Positions 1 through 8,114 of a stretch of DNA of 36,780 bases are shown here, piece after piece. Position numbers and translations under genes: made by a program. A model generated the notes under the pieces. That model worked only from the letters and a program-made list of their open reading frames with translations, was not told the origin of the DNA and searched no databases. The DNA comes from Chitinophagaceae bacterium (GTDB lineage Bacteria; Bacteroidota; Bacteroidia; Chitinophagales; Chitinophagaceae). Location: the NCBI GenBank assembly GCA_017882265.1, contig JADGPW010000262.1:1-36780 (forward strand). The letters run 5' to 3'. Each line of letters begins with the position of its first letter. Within the stretch, counting starts at the first letter, position 1.

Positions 1-14
1 CACGGCCACGCACG

Positions 15-47
15 ATTGCCACAACGGTATTTACACATTATATTTTG
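15..47 (+). promoter_or_regulatory. candidate Bacteroidota promoter for the RAYT gene
   Basis: An ATTG at 15-18 is followed by a 20-base spacer and TATATTTTG at 39-47. This resembles the Bacteroidota sigma-ABfr pattern (TTTG, 19-21 bases, TAnnTTTG), with one extra T in the downstream element. It would give a leader of roughly 85 bases before the RAYT ATG. It was found by eye, and short AT-rich matches like this are easy to find by chance. Confidence 0.28.
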
Positions 48-127
48 TGTTTTTCCTCATTTAAATGTCAGGATTTTCTAACCAGATTTCGGGCTTCACC
101 CCTTTTGTTGAAATATTCAATAATGTA

Positions 128-149
128 GGTTTATCCCTATGGATAAATC
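128..149 (+). promoter_or_regulatory. inverted repeat enclosing the RAYT start codon
   Basis: GGTTTATCC (128-136) and GGATAAATC (141-149) form a 9-bp imperfect inverted repeat with one G-T wobble and a 4-base loop, CTAT. The ATG at 139-141 begins in the loop and runs into the right arm. In mRNA the hairpin would hide the start codon, which would fit low or autoregulated transposase expression. The structure is seen in the sequence; the regulatory role is inferred. Confidence 0.3.
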
Positions 150-699
150 TTTATTTGAATACCACCGAAAATCGCACATGGAGATGGGTGGGATATTCTT
201 TTGGACGGCAACAATCAATAAATGGAAACGGTTGTTACAAAAGGATGAGTTCAAGGATGTCATCATAGATTCATTGCAATACCTATCCGATAAAGAGAAG
301 GTTGATGTATTCGGTTTTATCCTTATGCCCAATCATATTCACTTAATCTGGCGGGTGAATGAGCTAAACGGAAAAGAATCCCCGCAGGGTTCTCTTTTAA
401 AATACACGGCCCATATGTTCCAGAAGATGTTACTAAGGGAAGAAGAGGGGAATTTGTTGCCTTACAAAATAAAGGCAGCCAATAAGAAGTATGAATTCTG
501 GCAACGGGATTCATTAGCCATACCCTTGTTCACTAGAAAAGTCGCATTACAAAAGCTAAACTACATACATAAGAATCCATTGGCTAAACATTGGAGATTA
601 GTTAACAATCCATGTGATTATAAATATTCCTCAGCAAAATATTATGAATCCGGTAAAAAGAATTTTCATTTCCTGAAAAACCTATGGGTAGAATTTTAA
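139..699 (+). CDS. REP-associated tyrosine transposase (RAYT, Y1/HUH family)
   Basis: A 186-residue single-domain protein of the IS200/RAYT class, which cuts and joins single-stranded DNA at hairpins and mobilises REP/BIME elements. Visible hallmarks are the HUH metal motif H66-I-H68 inside MPNHIHLIW and the presumed nucleophile Tyr142 in LNYIHKNP, about 75 residues later. The N-terminal WTATINKWKRLL strand-helix and the C-terminal 'NPCDYKYSSAKYY' segment are typical of RAYTs. The length is near the usual 150-230 residues, and no second orf or IS ends are seen, so it is a domesticated-type RAYT and not an IS. The ATG at 139 is the first in frame. The hairpin elements downstream in this window (from 2.1 to 20.7 kb) are its likely substrates. 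The protein appears intact. Confidence 0.9.
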   Translation: MDKSLFEYHRKSHMEMGGIFFWTATINKWKRLLQKDEFKDVIIDSLQYLSDKEKVDVFGFILMPNHIHLIWRVNELNGKESPQGSLLKYTAHMFQKMLLREEEGNLLPYKIKAANKKYEFWQRDSLAIPLFTRKVALQKLNYIHKNPLAKHWRLVNNPCDYKYSSAKYYESGKKNFHFLKNLWVEF

Positions 700-860
700 T
701 TGGATTTGCGAACTAATCCTTTCGTAACAATAAAACATTTAAATTATAATTCTGCCAGCCTTCTAATTGAGAATTCATGAACAAAGCCTGGAGTTTTTTC
801 AGGCCTTGATCAATTATATAATGCAAGGGCAGATTCTGTGGCCCGGTTCAGCATCTATGT

Positions 861-2120
861 TCATTTATCCATTTTCCTGATCTTTTTTGCCACTTCCAAC
901 CCCGTTTGCAACGCCGCTTCTACGGTTCCCTGGAATTCCCCTGTATACAGAGCTTCGCCGGCAAAAAAAATAGTGTCTTCCACCGGTTGTGTAAGGACCT
1001 CAATCGCTTTTTCAGAATAGATGGTATTATAACTATAGCCGCCTAATATATAAGGTTGTTTCTCCCAGCGAATGATCTTATAGTGAGAAAGCTGTGACTT
1101 CAATTCAGCCCCTTTCATTTGAAATAAAGAAGCCAGGGAACCCAGGGCAAGCTGCAATAATGATCCTTCTTTTTCGCTGCTCATCTTAGCTGCCGCCGGA
1201 CCGCCCAGCCAACCCGTGAGCAGGTTATTCTTTTCAGGCCTTTGCGTCCACCAGGTGGGAATGGGTTCATCCGAGAATAAAAAACCGATCCCTCTGCCTT
1301 TCCAGAATGGATTTTTAAACTGCAACAGAAATTTGATTACGGAACCAAACCCTAATTGCCTGATGGCAGCCTGGTGTGCGCCCAACCCCGGATTGAAATG
1401 AAGCATTCCTGATCGCAATACGCCTGCAGAAACCGTCACAATTAGCCGGGAGGCTTCAAACTTTAGTTTATCACGGGTCTTCACAAGCACCTTCCCTTTT
1501 TCAAAGTGGATATTACGGGCGCAGGAGTTAAAATATATTTTTCCACCCCGGCGCCTGCACAGCCGGAGTAGGTAATCGGTCAACTGACAGTAACCGCCCG
1601 GAATGCGGTATTGCATTTGCTCTTCGTGTTCCCATTCCTTCCGCACCGATAATATGGAAGCTTTTCCGGTATCAGCCAGGTCGAATCCTTCCGCGAATCG
1701 CCTGGTCGCTTCCCGCAGTTCTTTATATTCAGTTCCGGGGAAATACTCACCCAGGAATGTACGGATGGTCATGTCTTTTTTCAGTTTGCGGAGGGTTTTC
1801 ATCAATTTCGCCCAGTGCTCCTCATGTTCTTGTCCCGGATCCCATTCTCCTTTGTGCACAGTGATCATTTTACCCTCTACCGGCTCAAAAGGGATCCCGG
1901 CATATTGTAAAAGTGACAAAGTAAGTGGCAGGTTACCATGTATGAATTCTGCACCTGCTTCAACTGGTGTTTTAAACCCTTTTTCTTTTAATGTCATGAT
2001 CCTCCCGCCTGAATTAGGGGCAGCTTCGAGCATGCAAACGCGATACCCATCAGCGAGCAGCTCTTTCATAGCCATTAAGCCGGCCGCACCGGCACCTATG
2101 ATGATAATATCATATTTCAT
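861..2120 (-). CDS. flavin-containing amine oxidase (monoamine oxidase family)
   Basis: FAD-dependent amine oxidase of the MAO/polyamine oxidase superfamily, expected to oxidise an amine to imine/aldehyde with release of H2O2. The 419-residue protein starts with a Rossmann strand and dinucleotide motif GAGAAG at residues 9-14, an acidic ribose-binding Glu32, and the GG-R motif (NSGGR, 36-40). The C-terminus carries the FAD-closing segment FFAGEALYTGEFQGTVEAAL, characteristic of the family. I chose the ATG at 2118-2120 because MKYDIIIIGAG is the standard N-terminus. The frame stays open upstream only through a hairpin repeat and a GTG at 2195, which would add about 25 non-homologous residues. 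There is no signal peptide, so it is cytoplasmic. The substrate cannot be predicted. It converges with the RAYT gene. Confidence 0.9.
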   Translation of the reverse strand: MKYDIIIIGAGAAGLMAMKELLADGYRVCMLEAAPNSGGRIMTLKEKGFKTPVEAGAEFIHGNLPLTLSLLQYAGIPFEPVEGKMITVHKGEWDPGQEHEEHWAKLMKTLRKLKKDMTIRTFLGEYFPGTEYKELREATRRFAEGFDLADTGKASILSVRKEWEHEEQMQYRIPGGYCQLTDYLLRLCRRRGGKIYFNSCARNIHFEKGKVLVKTRDKLKFEASRLIVTVSAGVLRSGMLHFNPGLGAHQAAIRQLGFGSVIKFLLQFKNPFWKGRGIGFLFSDEPIPTWWTQRPEKNNLLTGWLGGPAAAKMSSEKEGSLLQLALGSLASLFQMKGAELKSQLSHYKIIRWEKQPYILGGYSYNTIYSEKAIEVLTQPVEDTIFFAGEALYTGEFQGTVEAALQTGLEVAKKIRKMDK

Positions 2121-2163
2121 TACAGACAAGTTATGTAAAAGACTCAAAATCCAAGCCATAGGC

Positions 2164-2205
2164 GCGGTGCGTGAGTCTGTGGTGCGCGATGACACGCATC
2201 ACGGC
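2164..2205 (+). repeat. REP-like hairpin, copy A
   Basis: A truncated half-unit (GCGGTGCGTGAGTC) is followed by a full unit: arm GTGGTGCGCG (2179-2188), loop ATGA, arm CACGCATCAC (2193-2202), tail GGC. Eight of ten positions are Watson-Crick pairs, with one G-T wobble and one mismatch. It lies between the amine oxidase and the upstream exported FMN-barrel gene. It belongs to the same family as the copies at 3.3, 5.4, 6.1 and 20.6 kb. Confidence 0.8.
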
Positions 2206-2296
2206 GAGTTAAAACCAGTAAAAACTGCGCAATAGTTTAAAATCAAAAGAGGACTCATCTGCTGCATGAATACCCTGGCCAAACAGGAAGGGGGGA

Positions 2297-2836
2297 TTAA
2301 AAATTAATGAACGGCACTTCCAAAGTTATAGAATTACCTGTCACACCATCTTTATAACTCAGAACCTCTAATCGTGTTGGACTCACTTTGATCAATATAA
2401 AATCCTTATCCCTGTTCTTATAAAATGCTGACCATTCATTTTTCCAATGGATCATTTTTTCTGTTTCATCATTTACAATGATTGCCTTGCCCTGTATTAC
2501 TACATATCCCCCGGCTGAAGGATCAGGATAATAAAGACAGACGCCTTGGTTCTTTTTGATCTCCTGAACTTTCCTGCTGCGGGGATTAGTGCCCAGCCAG
2601 ATCACAAAATTGCTATCAGGTAAAAACGGATCCATTGTCCTTGCCATCGGTTTTCCCTGTTGATCAATTGTAACTAAGGCGCAATACCTGGCCGAGCTGA
2701 TAATCTTGATTGCAACTGTTTTCAATCGGTTTGCAATTGAATCATTTTTAACCGATACCTGACCATACACCTGGGTCAGTGTTATAAATAAAATAATGGA
2801 TAACAGTAGCCGAAAACCTGTGTTGAAATGTTTCAT
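2297..2836 (-). CDS. exported pyridoxamine 5'-phosphate oxidase-like FMN-barrel protein
   Basis: A 179-residue protein with an N-terminal signal peptide (MKHFNTGF plus a hydrophobic stretch ending TQVYGQ). It is followed by a PNPOx-like split-barrel domain: ARYCALVTIDQQGKPMART, then a WLGTNPRSRKVQEIKKN strand-helix and CLYYPDPSAGGYVVIQGKA. This pattern matches the 'general stress protein 26' branch of flavin/heme/F420-binding barrels. The barrel is complete, but cofactor and substrate are unknown. I place the start at the ATG at 2834-2836, immediately before a normal n-region. An earlier ATG at 2878 would add 14 residues and give a poorer signal peptide. Export is uncommon for this family and suggests a periplasmic redox or scavenging role. 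The gene stands alone; the next gene upstream is divergent. Confidence 0.78.
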   Translation of the reverse strand: MKHFNTGFRLLLSIILFITLTQVYGQVSVKNDSIANRLKTVAIKIISSARYCALVTIDQQGKPMARTMDPFLPDSNFVIWLGTNPRSRKVQEIKKNQGVCLYYPDPSAGGYVVIQGKAIIVNDETEKMIHWKNEWSAFYKNRDKDFILIKVSPTRLEVLSYKDGVTGNSITLEVPFINF

Positions 2837-3005
2837 GTTAACGTTTTTGAATGTACCCATTGAAGATAAAAGGAACATATTTCAAAAATCCTGATTATGG
2901 TCAGCGATTCGTAGTGTTTTGGTAAACAAAATGAAATTTTCTTCTCCGCTGTTCGTGATTTTCAATAAATAAGAGAAAGTTTAAAGGTTGTCATGAATCT
3001 GCAAC

Positions 3006-3089
3006 TCATGAATTCTTTTTCGCCACCAGCATAAACTTATCGCCAAATGGTTGGCGGAGGATATTTCTACAATGCATTCCAGCCACTCC
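3006..3089 (-). pseudogene. probable 3' remnant of a methyltransferase-like gene
   Basis: The minus strand encodes GVAGMHCRNILRQPFGDK then FMLVAKKNS and a stop, preceded by an in-frame TAA at 3090-3092. The string looks like a normal protein C-terminus and recalls ends of SAM-dependent methyltransferases. No start, body or domain is left. The neighbouring minus frame at 3095-3250 ends in protein-like text (NNFIINLLNYMAPTMYYSLY) and could be more of the same decayed gene after a frameshift. Identification is by resemblance only. Confidence 0.33.
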
Positions 3090-3257
3090 TTAGTTTATTT
3101 TAGATCTGAACCATATAGGGAATAGTACATAGTAGGAGCCATATAGTTTAACAGGTTAATTATAAAATTATTATCAAAAAACCAGGTGTAGCCTATGTAA
3201 ACTATGTCTTTTGTGCCGGCCTGGGGTAAACAGGGTTCAATAAACTGCCGTATTTGG

Positions 3258-3339
3258 GTAGTGCGTGAAGACACACACCACGGCAAACTGGTGTGTGATG
3301 ACATACCACCGTAAATAGTGTGTGAAGACACATGACGGC
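3258..3339 (+). repeat. REP-like hairpins, copy B (three tandem units)
   Basis: Unit 1 (3258-3284): GTAGTGCGTG, AAGA, CACACACCAC, GGC. Unit 2 (3289-3312): TGGTGTGTG, ATGA, CATACCAC. Unit 3 (3316-3339): TAGTGTGTG, AAGA, then a shortened arm and CGGC. The units diverge from the family consensus by several transitions and are probably older copies. All have the same orientation as the other copies. Confidence 0.75.
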
Positions 3340-3503
3340 AAAGTGGGGTACATTTTTACTACCCTAAAGATCACACTCCCTGATGACTAAGATCAGTATA
3401 GTATGCTGCGAGAGATTCTAATTTTGTAGGGCAAATAATGACATTCAAACAAGTTTCATGGGATAAAACAATGGTATAAACGGTCACTATAATAAACCAT
3501 TCA

Positions 3504-4364
3504 ATGCTAAAAACTTATATCCAGCTAGTAATTTTTTCCATAATAACAGTATTTTTCTTCCAATCCTGCGATAATGGGGGCAAGGCCCGGGCCAACGGAA
3601 AATTTGACTACAGGCGGTTTAAAGATTCGATAACTATTGAAAACTATGATTCCAGTAATGTTTTTGATTCAAAAGATTATATCCCCGGAATTGATTCAGT
3701 AGCTCCCTTTTTAACCCGGATCGATACCTCTTTGCACCGGGAAAAAGCATGGATGGATAAAATGGACATGTTGAAAGCGGTTTTGAAAAAGGGCGATCGC
3801 TTTACTCCTGAAGAAAAGATCAATATTAGTTTAAACATCAGCCAGATTGATTCTTTCCTTCGCAAAACGGATCCCCACAAGTCCATTTTCTGCCGGGAAA
3901 AGGAATGCAGGCTTTATGCGGAGGTCGTTAAATCAGTACAATTGCTCTATTTGTATATCGATGGTGAATTGGTGGACAGCTTTAAAGTCTCAACCGGTAT
4001 CAAGAAATATGAAACGCCCGAATTCAGTGTGAGACCCGCGGGTCCCATGTTAATCAAGTACACTTCAAGAAAATTTCCCGGCGGAAATTACCAGGGCCTG
4101 GGTAATATGCCTTATGCCGTTTTTGTCAGGGGAGGTTATGCCATTCATGGTACTACCCCGGGTAATTTTTCCAAACTGGGAAACAGGGCCTCGCATGGCT
4201 GTATCCGGCTTCACCCGGATAATGCTAAAATATTTTTTGGATTAGTTAAAAGTATCGGTCTTGATTACACATGGGTCAGGGTCAGGAATTCCTTACCGCC
4301 CCCGGTCAGCGACTCCTTAAAGGTCCCACCGGTCGATTCAGCAGTTAATAAAGATCCACATTAA
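3504..4364 (+). CDS. L,D-transpeptidase (YkuD) lipoprotein
   Basis: Cell-wall enzyme family that forms 3-3 cross-links in peptidoglycan or attaches proteins to it. The 286-residue protein has a hydrophobic N-terminus ending FFQSC, so Cys22 is a likely lipidation site, although Phe at -3 is not the classic lipobox. A charged linker (residues 30-130) leads to the YkuD domain (about 140-262). The catalytic signature is clear: H215 in AIHGTT and SHGCIRL (230-236) with nucleophile Cys233 and Arg235. The C-terminal tail is Pro/Ser-rich. The ATG at 3504 starts directly at the signal sequence. It stands alone, downstream of the repeat-rich region, and all catalytic residues are present. Whether it acts as a cross-linking or a regulatory transpeptidase cannot be told. 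Confidence 0.92.
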   Translation: MLKTYIQLVIFSIITVFFFQSCDNGGKARANGKFDYRRFKDSITIENYDSSNVFDSKDYIPGIDSVAPFLTRIDTSLHREKAWMDKMDMLKAVLKKGDRFTPEEKINISLNISQIDSFLRKTDPHKSIFCREKECRLYAEVVKSVQLLYLYIDGELVDSFKVSTGIKKYETPEFSVRPAGPMLIKYTSRKFPGGNYQGLGNMPYAVFVRGGYAIHGTTPGNFSKLGNRASHGCIRLHPDNAKIFFGLVKSIGLDYTWVRVRNSLPPPVSDSLKVPPVDSAVNKDPH

Positions 4365-4638
4365 CTGCTGATGGCAGGCGATCAGTACCCTTATTATCTC
4401 AAACAGTTAACCCTCCAATATTATTCACAGGCATCAAGGTGAGTTTATTATTTCCGCCGTTGCTGGTACTCGGTGAAAAGCAACCACTATTTAAATTTTT
4501 CTCTACCAGTCCCTCGCACAAAGGACCGGCATTGGGCATCAGAATAAATTTTATTTTTCTTGCCGGATATAGCCTGAAATTTGTGTAAAAATATTTGACG
4601 ATCAGATTTATTGTATTCAACAAAATATTATAAACCAT

Positions 4639-5352
4639 ATGAACAATCTTACAAACAAAGTGGCCTATATAACCGGTGGAAGTAAGGGCATTGGTTATGG
4701 TATAGCAAAAACATTGCTGGATAACGGAATGAAAGTGGCTATCACCAGCAGAACAATGAGAGCCGCTACACAGGCTGCCGAAACATTGAGTAAAGATCCT
4801 TCAAAGGTGTTAGGGCTGGAATCCAATGTAAGTTCGATGGCGGGGGAGACAAAAGCTATCCAGACCGTGATTGATCATTTCGGTCAACTGGATGTTTTGG
4901 TTGCCAATGCAGGGGTGGGGCATTTCGCACCCATTGAAAGCCTGACGGAAATAGCATGGAAGGAAACTATCGATACTAACCTTACCGGTGTATTTAACAG
5001 TGTGAAGTCATGTATTGACGCATTAAAGAAATCGAAAGGATATATCATTACTATTGCCAGCCTTGCCGGAGTCAACTTTTTTGAAAATGGCGCCGCATAT
5101 AATGCCAGTAAATTTGGCCTGGTGGGCTTTACACAAGCTATTATGCTTGACCTGAGGAAATACGGTATTAAAGTTACTACGATCATGCCTGGATCGGTGG
5201 CAACGCATTTTGATAATCATATCCCGGGTAAGTCAGATGCCTGGAAGATACAACCGGAAGATATCGGACAACTGGTGCTGGACCTTTTAAAAATGAATCC
5301 CCGGGTATTGCCCAGTAAGATAGAAGTAAGACCAACTATGCCAGAGAAATGA
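4639..5352 (+). CDS. short-chain dehydrogenase/reductase (FabG-like)
   Basis: Classical SDR of 237 residues, an NAD(P)H-dependent oxidoreductase. It has the cofactor motif T12-GGSKGIG, NAG at 90-92, structural Asn114, catalytic Ser141 (TIASLAG), and Y154-NAS-K158. Arg38 in TSRT, just after the second beta strand, favours NADP(H). The C-terminus is short and ends RPTMPEK. It resembles 3-ketoacyl-ACP reductases, but genome context does not link it to fatty acid synthesis, so the substrate is open. The ATG at 4639 fits the standard N-terminus. The gene is preceded by 274 bp with no credible gene and followed by hairpin copy C, which separates it from the convergent FN3-like gene. Confidence 0.92.
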   Translation: MNNLTNKVAYITGGSKGIGYGIAKTLLDNGMKVAITSRTMRAATQAAETLSKDPSKVLGLESNVSSMAGETKAIQTVIDHFGQLDVLVANAGVGHFAPIESLTEIAWKETIDTNLTGVFNSVKSCIDALKKSKGYIITIASLAGVNFFENGAAYNASKFGLVGFTQAIMLDLRKYGIKVTTIMPGSVATHFDNHIPGKSDAWKIQPEDIGQLVLDLLKMNPRVLPSKIEVRPTMPEK

Positions 5353-5363
5353 TGAAGTGTGGT

Positions 5364-5418
5364 ATGGTACGCGAAGACGCGTACCATGGCTGTGTGGTGC
5401 GTGAGACACGCATCACGG
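5364..5418 (+). repeat. REP-like hairpins, copy C (two units)
   Basis: Unit 1 is a perfect 10-bp hairpin: ATGGTACGCG (5364-5373), AAGA, CGCGTACCAT (5378-5387), GGC. Relative to the consensus, several positions changed on both arms, so pairing is preserved. Unit 2 is GTGGTGCGTG (5394-5403), loop AGA, CACGCATCAC (5407-5416), GG. They lie between two convergent genes. Confidence 0.85.
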
Positions 5419-5451
5419 TGAATGCAAAATGCAATCCTGGCCAGCTTCCCT

Positions 5452-5919
5452 TTATTTTTTGTTAGTTGCAAAAAATAATTCAGTACCATATACGGTGCCT
5501 GTAGTACTTGAAGTGGCATACGCCCTTACAGAGTACTTCGAGCCAGGTGTTAATCCGCTTAAATGTGATTTATAATCAGACCCGGTTTGCCTTCCGGTAA
5601 CGCTCGGACCTCCCACAGTTCCAATCTTTATTACGCGCACACCGGTTGTCGTGATATTGATCTTTGTGTTCCCGATCACCTGGACACTATAATTGCAGTC
5701 AGCAGTGGTTGCAGTAATATTTTCAACATTTTTAGTCGTGACATGAATTTCAGATTGATCAGGATTAATGGTTGGTATATCAATGCCGGTATGGGTTATA
5801 CAGCTATTTACCATTAAATTCCCTTTGACATTCCTATCTGTAGTAAAGGAGGTCATTGCCAAAATACCTATACAGACAACAAGGAGTGTGCATACATAAA
5901 AAAATAATTTGTGTTTCAT
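5452..5919 (-). CDS. small exported protein with one fibronectin type III-like domain
   Basis: A 155-residue protein with a signal peptide (MKHKLFFYVCTLLVVCIGIL, then AMTSF). The mature part starts with a low-complexity polar linker. It ends in one Ig/FN3-type domain: NITATTADCNYSVQVIGN at the start, GLTPGSKYSVRAYATSS near the end, closing with YGTELFFATNKK. The 'L.PGt.Y.VRAYAT' motif is the usual FN3-like end seen in Bacteroidota surface proteins, where such modules normally repeat. Here only one is present, so this may be a small adhesion or scaffold protein, or a remnant of a larger one. No enzyme motif is visible. Hairpin repeats flank it on both sides. Confidence 0.7.
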   Translation of the reverse strand: MKHKLFFYVCTLLVVCIGILAMTSFTTDRNVKGNLMVNSCITHTGIDIPTINPDQSEIHVTTKNVENITATTADCNYSVQVIGNTKINITTTGVRVIKIGTVGGPSVTGRQTGSDYKSHLSGLTPGSKYSVRAYATSSTTGTVYGTELFFATNKK

Positions 5920-6055
5920 GATTTGATTTTTAAAATGGTTTAATATTATTTTATTTCTGATCCTTTAATGTCCTTAATTTCCCACCATCAACTGCTTTTG
6001 AAAATCTGAAAAGATCAGTATGTCCATATTGTTTTAATACGCATCAAAATGTGGT

Positions 6056-6081
6056 ATGGTACGCGGGACACGTACCACGGC
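6056..6081 (+). repeat. REP-like hairpin, copy D
   Basis: ATGGTACGCG (6056-6065), loop GGA, CACGTACCAC (6069-6078), GGC. It ends exactly one base before the stop codon of the TPR gene (6082). A half-unit-like ACGCATCA sits just upstream at 6039-6046. The left arm matches copy C, so C and D probably share a recent source. Confidence 0.78.
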
Positions 6082-8106
6082 TTATTCAAAAACAGTATAG
6101 GTTAATTCATTTGTCCGTTCTACATCAATACCGGTCATAGCTGAAATTCTCATCTCCATTTTTTGCCCGGCCTGGTAATCACCCGCGCCAAGGCCGCCAC
6201 TAACCTCGCTTACATAAGCCACATCTGTTATTTGTCCTTTGGTAGAAAAGGATACTTCAAAACCGGTTTTTGCCTCAAACTCTGCGTGAGCCGCTCCCAG
6301 CTTTTTATACCCCAATGATCCTTCCACTTTCACCCCTGCGCCGCCAAAAACAGTCATTTCCTTTTTCTTTCCGTTCCATTTAACAGATCCTGCCCAACCG
6401 GCTGTGCATTCCAGCTTAATGGATTCACAATCAAAGACCACACTACATATTTTAACACCTATTTTCCCGGCTGAATTTTTAAATGGACAGGGAGGTTCTT
6501 TACCATCAGGGATTTCGACTTTGTCATCTGGATTCCCGGGAAGTGTTTCAATGGTTGGCTCTTCCTGCGGACATTCTCCCTCTGCCGTGGCCAGGGAAGC
6601 AATATTCTGAAAGGTAAAACCGATTTGACCGATACTGTATGCAGTATAGAGCATGGACATATGCATGGAAACAAAAGACTTGCGGTCATTATTCAGCTTT
6701 TCAAATTCATTCAGGTCGTAGGTACGGTTCAGGTATTGTTCACAATAGATCCAATATGTCATCAACTGATCGGTGTATTCCTGATGCCTTGTAGCTGTCA
6801 GTGTTCTCCATTGAAGAAAATAGTTCGCTTTAATGACCTTTAATTTTTTACATTTCTGAATGAAAAATTCCTTCCATTCCGGGGTGGTCATCGACTTGGC
6901 TCTTTCTTCATCGCCTGCGTATGCTTCTTCAACGGCTTTCCCAAATTTTACAATATTGATACTATCGGCCCTGGAAAATTTGTCATCCGCTTTGTCGAGC
7001 TGGTCCTCAAAATATTCACCCAGTAATTCCATGCCGAATGAATTCTTTTTATAAAGGATCCTGCCGGGTTTCTTTTCGTTTTCCCACCATGCCACCTGCT
7101 GCTCCGGGCTCATTTTAGTAAGAGAAGTGGCAGCATCCATTTCTTTAGCCCCTGCTTGTTTCGTGATTTCGGAAAGTTGTTTACTAACTTTTTCAATCGA
7201 CTGATCATGAATAAGTGCTTTGGCATCTGACCAGTTAGGAAAACCGGGCAGGCTAAGTTTATCTATAGGAACATTGGGATTTGGCCCATCCTGGCCCTGG
7301 CCACCATTTTCATTTCCCGGTTTATCTCCCGGAGCTTCCCCGGGCGGGGAATAGGCATGACTATACTTGACATCTTCATGAACTTTTCCCATTGATTCGC
7401 AATAGGCGCTTTTAACGCTTTTGAAAAGCTCGGTCATGGCGCTTTTAAGGTCTTTTCTCTTGAGGTAAACCGTCACCAGGCTTTGTCTTGCCGGGGAAAA
7501 ATCAGGATTCACCCGCAATGCTTTTTTAAAAAAGTATTCCGCGGAACGGTCATCGTATAATTCAAACAAGGTATTCCCCAGGTTGGTCAGAATGACAGGT
7601 GCATCGGGGCAGACAGATTTTGCATATAACAGCACCTTTAATGAAAGCTCGGTAGAGTCCAATAACCGGAGCATGGCGCCGAAATTGTTTACGATAAGTG
7701 TGTCCCGGGGAAACAGTATAACCGCTTTTGCTGAAAATACAATGGGAGCGTGTTGCGATTCACCAACGCCTGCGATCAGTGTGGCAGCTGAACTCAGACT
7801 GGTAGCCATTTTCAATTTGCTTTCTTTAGCTGTGTCAAGCATTTTAAACCGGGCATCCACAAAGCCTTTTTCATTCAGGTCATAAATGGCGGCATAATAC
7901 CTCTTGACAAACCTGTCGGCAATTTTTACCAGATCAGATTGCGAAATGATCTTCGTAGTATCAATTCGTACGTATCGGTAAGCATTATTATTTTGCCCCC
8001 GTGAAATCGTAATAAAAATGGAAAGCAGCAGGACAATTAGGCTTATTTGTTTGCTCATTCTATTCATCCGTTTTAACCCAGCCATACAGGCATGTGCTTT
8101 TTTCAT
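6082..8106 (-). CDS. exported TPR-containing protein of unknown function
   Basis: A 674-residue protein. It has a signal sequence after a long basic n-region (SLIVLLLSIFITISRGQ), a mature N-terminal part rich in helices, and a short TPR-like segment at about 160-215 (APVILTNLGNTLFELYDDRS, then AEYFFKKALRVNPDFSPARQ). A Gly/Pro/Asn-rich linker at about 250-275 divides it from a C-terminal region that ends in beta-rich, Gly-rich text (VFGGAGVKVEGSLGYKKLG) and may form a barrel-like or jelly-roll fold. No catalytic motif is recognised. Its start lies 8 bp after the stop of the OmpA-type gene, so the two form an operon and may act together at the cell envelope. The start could also be an internal ATG at 8067 or 8058, which gives a more ordinary signal peptide. 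Confidence 0.75.
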   Translation of the reverse strand: MKKAHACMAGLKRMNRMSKQISLIVLLLSIFITISRGQNNNAYRYVRIDTTKIISQSDLVKIADRFVKRYYAAIYDLNEKGFVDARFKMLDTAKESKLKMATSLSSAATLIAGVGESQHAPIVFSAKAVILFPRDTLIVNNFGAMLRLLDSTELSLKVLLYAKSVCPDAPVILTNLGNTLFELYDDRSAEYFFKKALRVNPDFSPARQSLVTVYLKRKDLKSAMTELFKSVKSAYCESMGKVHEDVKYSHAYSPPGEAPGDKPGNENGGQGQDGPNPNVPIDKLSLPGFPNWSDAKALIHDQSIEKVSKQLSEITKQAGAKEMDAATSLTKMSPEQQVAWWENEKKPGRILYKKNSFGMELLGEYFEDQLDKADDKFSRADSINIVKFGKAVEEAYAGDEERAKSMTTPEWKEFFIQKCKKLKVIKANYFLQWRTLTATRHQEYTDQLMTYWIYCEQYLNRTYDLNEFEKLNNDRKSFVSMHMSMLYTAYSIGQIGFTFQNIASLATAEGECPQEEPTIETLPGNPDDKVEIPDGKEPPCPFKNSAGKIGVKICSVVFDCESIKLECTAGWAGSVKWNGKKKEMTVFGGAGVKVEGSLGYKKLGAAHAEFEAKTGFEVSFSTKGQITDVAYVSEVSGGLGAGDYQAGQKMEMRISAMTGIDVERTNELTYTVFE

Positions 8107-8114
8107 ATAGCTGT

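Larger units (their letters stand above)
2837..3503. other. 667-bp divergent intergenic region with repeats and a gene remnant
   Basis: Lies between the divergent FMN-barrel and L,D-transpeptidase genes. It holds a short minus-strand coding remnant (3006-3089) and three tandem REP-like hairpins (3258-3339). The rest shows no credible ORF. The 78-residue minus-strand frame at 3095-3331 begins inside the repeats and is probably not a gene. Promoters for both flanking genes should lie here, but none was convincing by eye. Confidence 0.6.

Noticed and set aside
783-807. Hairpin AAAGCCTG/CAGGCCTT as a terminator between RAYT and amine oxidase genes
   Set aside because: Only five clean base pairs, and the T-run is in the loop and not after the stem.
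3095-3331. 78-residue minus-strand ORF
   Set aside because: Its first 30 codons are made of REP-like hairpins (MSSHT... repeated), so it is not an intact gene. The later part may belong to a decayed gene.
2164-3339. CRISPR-like array from repeated hairpins
   Set aside because: Unit spacing is irregular, there are no constant-length spacers, and no cas genes occur. The elements fit REP/BIME structure.
4399-4638. 79-residue minus-strand ORF between the L,D-transpeptidase and SDR genes
   Set aside because: It opens into the SDR promoter region, has no recognisable family or signal, and occupies a normal intergenic gap. The end (LTLMPVNNIGG) reads like protein, so a gene remnant is not excluded.
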